Position numbers and translations under genes: made by a program
Shown: positions 58,082-64,000 of the stretch, piece after piece
Numbering within the stretch: position 1 is the first letter of the stretch
Layout of the letters: every line of letters begins with the position of its first letter
The notes under the pieces: generated by a model
Told to the model about the DNA's origin: nothing
The model's input: the letters and a program-made list of their open reading frames with translations, nothing else
Databases searched by the model: none
Assembly: GCA_002270565.1 (NCBI GenBank)
Contig: NQMI01000005.1
Location: 919,430-983,429 of the forward strand
Reading direction: 5' to 3'
From: Stenocarpella maydis
Lineage: Eukaryota > Ascomycota > Sordariomycetes > Diaporthales > Diaporthaceae
DNA: 64,000 nucleotides

Positions 58082-61000
58082 ATGTCTAGCCTGCAGTCTA
58101 TCATGAACGTGGACGAGGACCAACATGACGCCTCACCCTCAACTGATAAAAAGGATAAGGACCCAGCAACACCCCGTTTCCGAAGCCAAAATCCTTCATC
58201 AAGTTTGATACCACCGGGCCACGTCATTCGCTCCAGTCAGCAGCCTCCGTCAACCCAGCTTGCTGAGGGTAGTGAGGTCCCTCGTTCCAGCCAGCAGCAG
58301 CAACACGCCGACGAGGGCACCAGCCCCGGCTCAACAGTGCAGCAAGGCAAGAGGCGTGCCGGCGCCATTGACCCACTGGATAGAACACCGGCAGCTACAG
58401 CACCAACATCAACATTTCGCGCAGGACAGGACAGGCGCGAGAGCAATACAAGCGTGGACTCGATGGACCAACACGGTTATGGGTCCGCGGCGTCGTCGTC
58501 GTCAATGGGAGGCGGCGGCGGCGGCGGCCTGCCTCCAAATCACCCCAGGCGGCCGATGGGAAGTCCAAGCCGCGAGGTACCCATAAGGCTTACGCCCATC
58601 ACGGGCAGGGTTAGTCGTGCCAAGAAGGGAGTTCCTGTCCATACGTGTGATATGTGCAATCCCCCAAAGGTAAGGGCGGAAATTTCCTCTTCGGGTCACT
58701 GCCAAAACCCACACAGCTGACACGTTCGACAGACTTTTACGAGGGCCGAGCACCTCAGGTAAGGGCTTTGCGATATTCCCGGGTGGGATTACATCATGCT
58801 AAATTCCGTCCTCACAGGAGGCATCAATTGAGTCACCAAACGCCGCGTTACCCATGTACTTACCCTGGTTGCGAGCGAGTCTTCCACCGTCCGGATCTTC
58901 TGGCAAGGCACCAACAGAGACAGTAAGTTGACTGGAGCGCAGCCCAGACGAGTTCCACATATCAATAGCTGTGCTGATAGCATGGGTAGTGAACAAGAGG
59001 GAGACAAGGTCTCGATAAGTGGCGAGGGGAGCCGGCGCGACTCCACAGCCTCGGGGACTTCGGGTGCCCGCGACGACCAGATGTCCGGCCTTCACGTTAG
59101 TGGAAGCTTGCAACCGCCTCCTAGCTTCCGCTCTCCTGGCAGCTTCGGGGGCCCACCAGCGTCCGCTTCTCCGTCGGACATGCCGCCCGCCACTCCTAAA
59201 ATGCCCCACACACCTTACGCACCCAGAGGTAGTCCCGGACATGGCCCCGGGATGTCGCCTCCACCTGGTGACCACTACGACCTGTCCGCAGGGCGACGTT
59301 ATTCAAAATTCTCAGAAAGACTCCCCGTCATCAGCCAGACCGGAAGCATGAGTTCTTCTCCCGTTCCTCGCACAATGTCGGTCTTTGTGCTCCCCGGCAA
59401 TCACCTGGGCACTGCTGGTCCCCTGCGGACGAGTCTGGATCAGCCACCCGAGCTCATACCTGCCACCGAGTGCTCGCCGTGGACATCTGCTTCCGAGAGT
59501 ACCCCACCTCCTGCTGATATGGGCAGATCGCATAGATATTGCCAGCCCCAACCCCAGCCACACGGCCCTCTCGAGTGGCAACCCAATGCTGGTATGCTAT
59601 CACCTTTCACGACCCAGCCTGATATCCATGGCACAGGAGGTTTGGGCACAGTCACCACTTCCCAATTTGGCACTCCCCTGTTTGCCATGCCCCCCCACAT
59701 GGCGCCTATACCTTACCAGACGTACGGCCCACTTCTCGACCCGGCGCTGATAGCAACATTTCCCGACAATCAGTCTGTGCTGGACACGTCCATCACCTCG
59801 CATTATCTCGCCAATCACCGGCCCTCATCAGTTCGTAGCCCATCCCATCCATCATCACCGGGGCTCGCGGCTGACGCTCTAGTCGCGCCAGCTGCTCTCC
59901 CAACTCGAGCTGCCCCGATGGCTCATGTGACTCGGCAGAAGGAGATGGCGGTGGGCGGCGGCAACATCATGGGCGGGGTGGATATCTATGGTGACGGAAA
60001 CAGTCCAGGATGGCCAAGCAATGACCCCAGCGACATCCTCACGGGCTCGGCCCTCGCAGGTGGGGGTGGCTGCGGGAGCGGTGGGATGACAGTGCTCACA
60101 CCGCTTCCGCGCTCTGTCTGCAACAGTATTCCCTCGTATCTCGACGTCTACTGGGACAAATTCCACGTCCTATATCCATTCATCCACAAGGGCATGGTTG
60201 ATGGCGTTGGGGAAGATGCGCTGAGGTGCGCGATGGCCGCTATAGCAACGCAGTTCCTTGACAACAAGGATGATCGCATCCGGGGCAATCAGCTCCATGA
60301 GTTTGCTTCGCAGGAGGCAAAGCGTGTAAGTTTCTAAAACTTCATATCTAGAGCCAAGGTTTTTTGGGCAGTCTGTTGATCTGCTTCCCCGCGCAGCACA
60401 CGCAAATCTCGCAGTGGAGCCTTCAGGTCAAGGAGGCCATTGTCCTTTGCGAAGTCTTTTCTCGATTTCGAGGCCGGAAGGCGTCGGTACGGTCCTCGAA
60501 ACTGTTCGAAAACCTCTATTCGAGGGTAAGTGGATCAGAGTCTCTTGTGTCCTGTGTCTCGGGAGACGGCCGTTCTTCTCTTTGCGTGTCTCACTCTGGT
60601 TCATCCTCCGTTCCTTCATTGTCTTCTTCTGCTGGCGTCTTCACCCCCTCACTTCCTGCCTGGTCACCACCAAGCTCCGAGCCCACTTCTGCATCTTCGC
60701 CCTGCAACGGGCTCTACCAGTTCGATCACGCCAGACACGGCAGTAGTTCGGTGCTCTTCTCACCCACTGTCTCCTTTTCTCCGCCGCAGATTTCTTCTTC
60801 TCCTGATAACTTCGTTCTCAACCCTGGGTTCCAACCATACAATAATGTTTCGTTCAATAATGCCTACTATCCATTCTCAACTGGCCAGGAACAGTCATAC
60901 TCAGACAGCTTCTCTCCACAGGTCCTCGAAAGTACCCCTGCCATATTCAATACGGCGCCTCTTGGTAACAACAGCATGGAGGTCAACTCAACCAACGAGG

Positions 61001-62112
61001 AGCGTTGGCACACGTGGATCAATGAAGAGGCTCGCCGGCGGCTGCTCAGCGTGTGCTTTATCTTGGACAACCACACGTCCCTGTACCACCAACAGCCTCG
61101 GGCCAGGGATGATATCGACCCTTCAACAATACCCCTCACAGGTCATAGCGATGCCCTCTGGGCTGCCACGTCTGCCACTGAGTGGGCAAGTATCCTCGAA
61201 ACCTCGCCAGCGGCCAATATCCCCCGTTTCGTTCCTCCTCCCAACACCCTGACGCCCGAGGAGGTGGCCAGACATAGCTGCCTCGATCAGGCCGGCATCC
61301 TCCATGCCGAAGCGTCACAGCTGCTGCGGCGTCCATACGGCGGCTCGCCAAATGACCTCGACGACCAGAATACCTACACGGCAGACGACCTACGCACACC
61401 AACTACCGCGTCATACAACCAGGGTCTCGGCGGCGCCTACCCCGAAGAGCGCCTTGTACACTTATTCTCAATGACAAGCATTACTCCCGGCCCCAGCATC
61501 TATCTCGCTCTCTACCACACTCCTCTCCATGACCTTCTTGCCGTCAGCGGCGACAGCTGGGTCTTCAGCCAGAAGGTCCTGTGTAATTCGACGTTTTCGG
61601 AGAACCAGAAGCGCCTCCGAGCCTGGGCGGAGGGGAGACCTCCCTCCAAGTCGCCCAGTACCCAGCAGCAAGCCTCGGCTGGCAGCCTTGAAGGAATGTC
61701 CTGTGCCCAGGCAACCTGCCATGCCGCCCGCGCCCTGCTGGCCTTCCTCGGTGGCGACGACTCAAACACGGCTCGGGCTGGCTGCATCAGTGACTACTGG
61801 GGCATGTACGTCTGCGCGCTGATCATCTGGGCCTTTGGTCACCGGGCCTCGCGATCGTCGTCGTCCACATCCCCGCAGAAGTCCCCCCTCGCCGAGGACG
61901 AGGCCATTAGCTGGCTGCGGTCGGTTGCTCGCATCCAGCGGCCTGAGGATGCTTTGAGAATCAAACACCGAAGAGAGGCCAGCGCCGGCGTGGTTTCGCT
62001 GGTAAAGAGGAGGCTCCACGCGGACTGCGTTGGCCCCAGGAGTCAGCTCTATGTTGACGCTGTAAGTGTGCTGAAGAAATTGGAGGAAGGGGCCAACTGG
62101 AGGAGGTTTTAG
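58082..62112 (+). CDS. C2H2 zinc-finger transcription factor with fungal-trans domain
   Basis: Exons are 58082-58669, 58733-58758 (26 nt), 58818-58922, 58990-60325, 60397-60525 and 60922-62112; the segment 60526-60921 may be either intron or exon, giving 1124 or 1256 aa. Two C2H2 fingers lie at about residues 189-241: HTCDMCNPPK, TFTRAEHLRRHQLSH, then YPCTYPGCERVFHRPDLLAR with final His pair completed across an intron (RHQQRH). A long Ser/Pro-rich linker follows. The second half carries the fungal transcription-factor domain (YLDVYWDKFHVLYPFIHKGM, then RRRLLSVCFILDNHTSLYHQ). Such proteins are nuclear DNA-binding regulators. I do not recognise a specific orthologue. It is preceded by a long gene-free region. 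Confidence 0.85.
60526..60921 (+). other. Frame-preserving intron or exitron candidate
   Basis: Donor AGG/GTAAGT and acceptor CTCCACAG bound 396 bases (132 codons) with no in-frame stop and the same phase on both sides. The content is CT-rich and Ser-rich when translated, as in introns. Splicing would bring KLFENLYSR next to VLESTPAIF. Confidence 0.5.
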
Positions 62113-63286
62113 TTCCTTGCTTGCCTTCGCACTGCTTTCCGTCATTCTTTTCCTCTATTTCTGTTCGATTTCCTGCCCTTGGTTATCTTATTTATTCTCT
62201 TTGAAATTTTTTTTGGTTTAGCATCACAACATAACGACGGATATAATGATAGACGACGAGTCTCGAGCAGGAGAGGGGCGTGGGGAACGGAATTGTACCA
62301 ACAGCCTGATCGCATATGAGCGGCATTTGGCATAGCATCTACAACTTGCATGGGCTGGGTTACATTCATTTACTGGCATACACCGCTGTAACATGCATAG
62401 AAAAATTTGGGTGGATAAAGATTAGATTTGCCGAGGCGAGAAACCGACCGGAAGGGGCTGCATATCTTCATGTACGAGAAAAAGTTGCTTAGCGGCAGTC
62501 AAAAGAGGACTGAGATAGGAGCAGTTGTAATACTAATGTATTTTTCCTTGAGATCTCCTCTGTTCGGCTTCCCTTCCGGTACTTCTACCGGTGGCTTCCT
62601 ATCAATGTACCTGTAGCATTCAATGTTTAGTATAACCATGCTTAAAAGGTCGTTCCTTGTAATCACGAACTATCTGCAAGCCATGAGCTCCGTGCACTCT
62701 TGTGGCCCAGACGATCTGGCCCTACTGGTTTGTTTACCTCTGGTCTGAAATTGCTAGTATTGTGGCCCTAGTAGTCCATAGGTCTTCTGCCTGTGATGAG
62801 ATTTGATTGTTAATTTGCTTGTATAACTGATAGACTCTAGGACCGAGTCCGACATAGACCGTCGTTACTGCAGAGATACCTCCTCACGGGCTGTGTTTGG
62901 ATGAGAATTGAGGGACTGTTCTAAAAGAGGAACCCCGGTGCTTATAGTAAGAGGTTTACTGCACTCCGCTCTCCCTCTGCATAGTCTAGAGACTATTCGC
63001 TGGCCAAAACAGGGGTGGTTGGTTGGTCTCGGAGAGAAGCCCGCGGTTCTTTAGTAACTCCGCAGCGTTGTCAATACCTAGTTTGCAAGATTACAAGTTA
63101 AGTGGAACTAGAGCTCGTGTCTTTTTCGTATGCCTTTTGAAACTTGACTATAGGTTTGATTTGCTTTGATAATATTCGAAGTAATCAGCGCGCCCCACCG
63201 CACTTCTGAAGGTACAAAATGATACTTGAATCGGGCCTGAGTCTCTTCCTAGGTACCTAGATTCCGGACGGCACCTGGGATTATGG
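62113..63286. other. Intergenic region
   Basis: 3' flank of the transcription factor gene and AT-richer spacer. No gene is supported. Confidence 0.5.
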
Positions 63287-63673
63287 TTAGATGTGCACAT
63301 CTTGGTACTCAGCCAGCAGCGCCCCCGGCAGGCTTTGAGCTGTGTGGTCTGTTGGTAAATATAGCACCGACTCTTCTGCTAAAGCGCCGGTATCCGCGAT
63401 GGCCCGCCATGGTTTCGGGACTGGGTCGCAGCTATGCACCCGCACCAGCACGACGGTGTCGTCAACAAGGACTAGGTGAGCTACCGGCGACATGCGCGGT
63501 AGGCAGATGCAGTGTCGAGGCAGTCGAGGCAGTGGCGTTGGGCTCTGCGCGCGAGACGACGCCGCCGCACGGGTGCCTCTGATGATAGTCCAACCCCGAT
63601 ACCGCGGAGGTGCCCATTTCCGGACGGAGGACGCCGCCGCCGCCGTCCCCATGCTCGTTCGTTGAGGCCCCAA
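63287..63673 (-). CDS. Possible small or partial gene, unrecognised
   Basis: A minus-strand frame of 128 codons whose last 60 residues look protein-like (SPVAHLVLVDDTVVLVRVHS, then KPWRAIADTGALAEESVLYL), with a stop at 63287-63289. The first half is Arg/Ser/Pro-rich and less convincing, so the true start or an upstream exon may lie beyond the window edge. No family is recognised. It is reported only as a candidate; overlapping frames on both strands weaken the case. Confidence 0.2.
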   Translation of the reverse strand: MGPQRTSMGTAAAASSVRKWAPPRYRGWTIIRGTRAAASSRAQSPTPLPRLPRHCICLPRMSPVAHLVLVDDTVVLVRVHSCDPVPKPWRAIADTGALAEESVLYLPTDHTAQSLPGALLAEYQDVHI

Positions 63674-63957
63674 GGCACAGGAGGTCTTTCGTCTTGTGTA
63701 CTCTCTCCAAGCCGGGTCGAGCCGCGCGACCCGAGGAACCTGGGCAACCTTGATCGGCCAGATACTCGGAGGGGGGGGGAGGGGCTATGCGGGTCGACTG
63801 CAAACGCTCAGCCTTGCGAGGTGGTGGGCATACCGCCGCTGACCTGCAGGCGAGCAGGCAGGTAGGCAGGTGTCTCTGGCATGATCTGCATGCACCTGCT
63901 GTGAAGTGAATGGCAGTGCAGGTAACGAATATATGAGCCCCATGCACGGCTAGACGC

Positions 63958-63989
<32 letters not shown>

Positions 63990-64000
63990 GCCCACGTCAC
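63674..64000. other. Window end, no clear gene
   Basis: The G-run near 63768-63780 and the TA array near the end are the only notable elements. Confidence 0.5.
63963..63989 (+). repeat. TA dinucleotide microsatellite
   Basis: About thirteen TA units close to the window end. Confidence 0.9.

Noticed and set aside
1..64000. CRISPR arrays, operons, secondary-metabolite cluster or full-length transposon
   Set aside because: No regularly spaced repeats with unique spacers, no polyketide or peptide synthase motifs, and no reverse transcriptase or transposase motifs were visible on either strand.

Overview
The window reads as a nuclear segment from a filamentous ascomycete (Pezizomycotina, most likely Sordariomycetes). 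Reasons: GC-rich genes with short introns (GT-AG, CTNAY-like branch sites), long CT-rich leaders, gene-poor spacers of several kb, and a probable WetA, a conidiation regulator found in Pezizomycotina. Species cannot be named from sequence alone. Nothing prokaryotic (operon, CRISPR, Shine-Dalgarno) is present, and I could support no tRNA or rRNA gene.

Layout: (1) 1-7.4 kb: the 3' part of a WetA-like regulator, an unrecognised two-exon gene with a probable sequencing error at an N, a SUR7/PalI-family membrane protein, a 52-base assembly gap, and a MOT1-type molybdate transporter. (2) 8.0-18.5 kb: housekeeping block with trifunctional C1-tetrahydrofolate synthase (-), eIF3 subunit i (+) and an ISWI chromatin remodeller (-). 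(3) 20.2-32.4 kb: a TAPR1/HAPSTR1-like small protein (+), an Alba-domain protein (-), an Ahc1-like zinc-finger subunit of the ADA acetyltransferase complex with a very long CT-rich leader (+), and a Ser/Thr-rich GPI-anchored Cys-rich surface protein (-). (4) 35.3-45.4 kb: a voltage-gated proton channel, an RNF10/Mag2 RING ubiquitin ligase, a small hydrophilic protein and an AMPK-beta-type glycogen-binding (CBM48) protein with an unusually long intron. (5) 45.4-64 kb: gene-poor, with a seven-helix membrane protein of a fungal-specific family (-) and a large C2H2 plus fungal-trans-domain transcription factor (+).

The genes form no obvious pathway cluster; this looks like ordinary core chromosome with translation, one-carbon, chromatin and ubiquitin functions, mixed with membrane and regulatory genes. 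I rebuilt exon structures by hand from splice signals and reading-frame continuity. Three genes use microexons of 21-26 nt, and one intron is GC-AG. The more unusual items are the proton channel, a recurrent intergenic 9-mer TACGGAGTA (at least 11 exact copies, none in a called exon), two foldback elements, a frame-preserving intron in the last gene, and a possible dual-targeted C1-THF synthase. I did not find a convincing undescribed multi-gene system.
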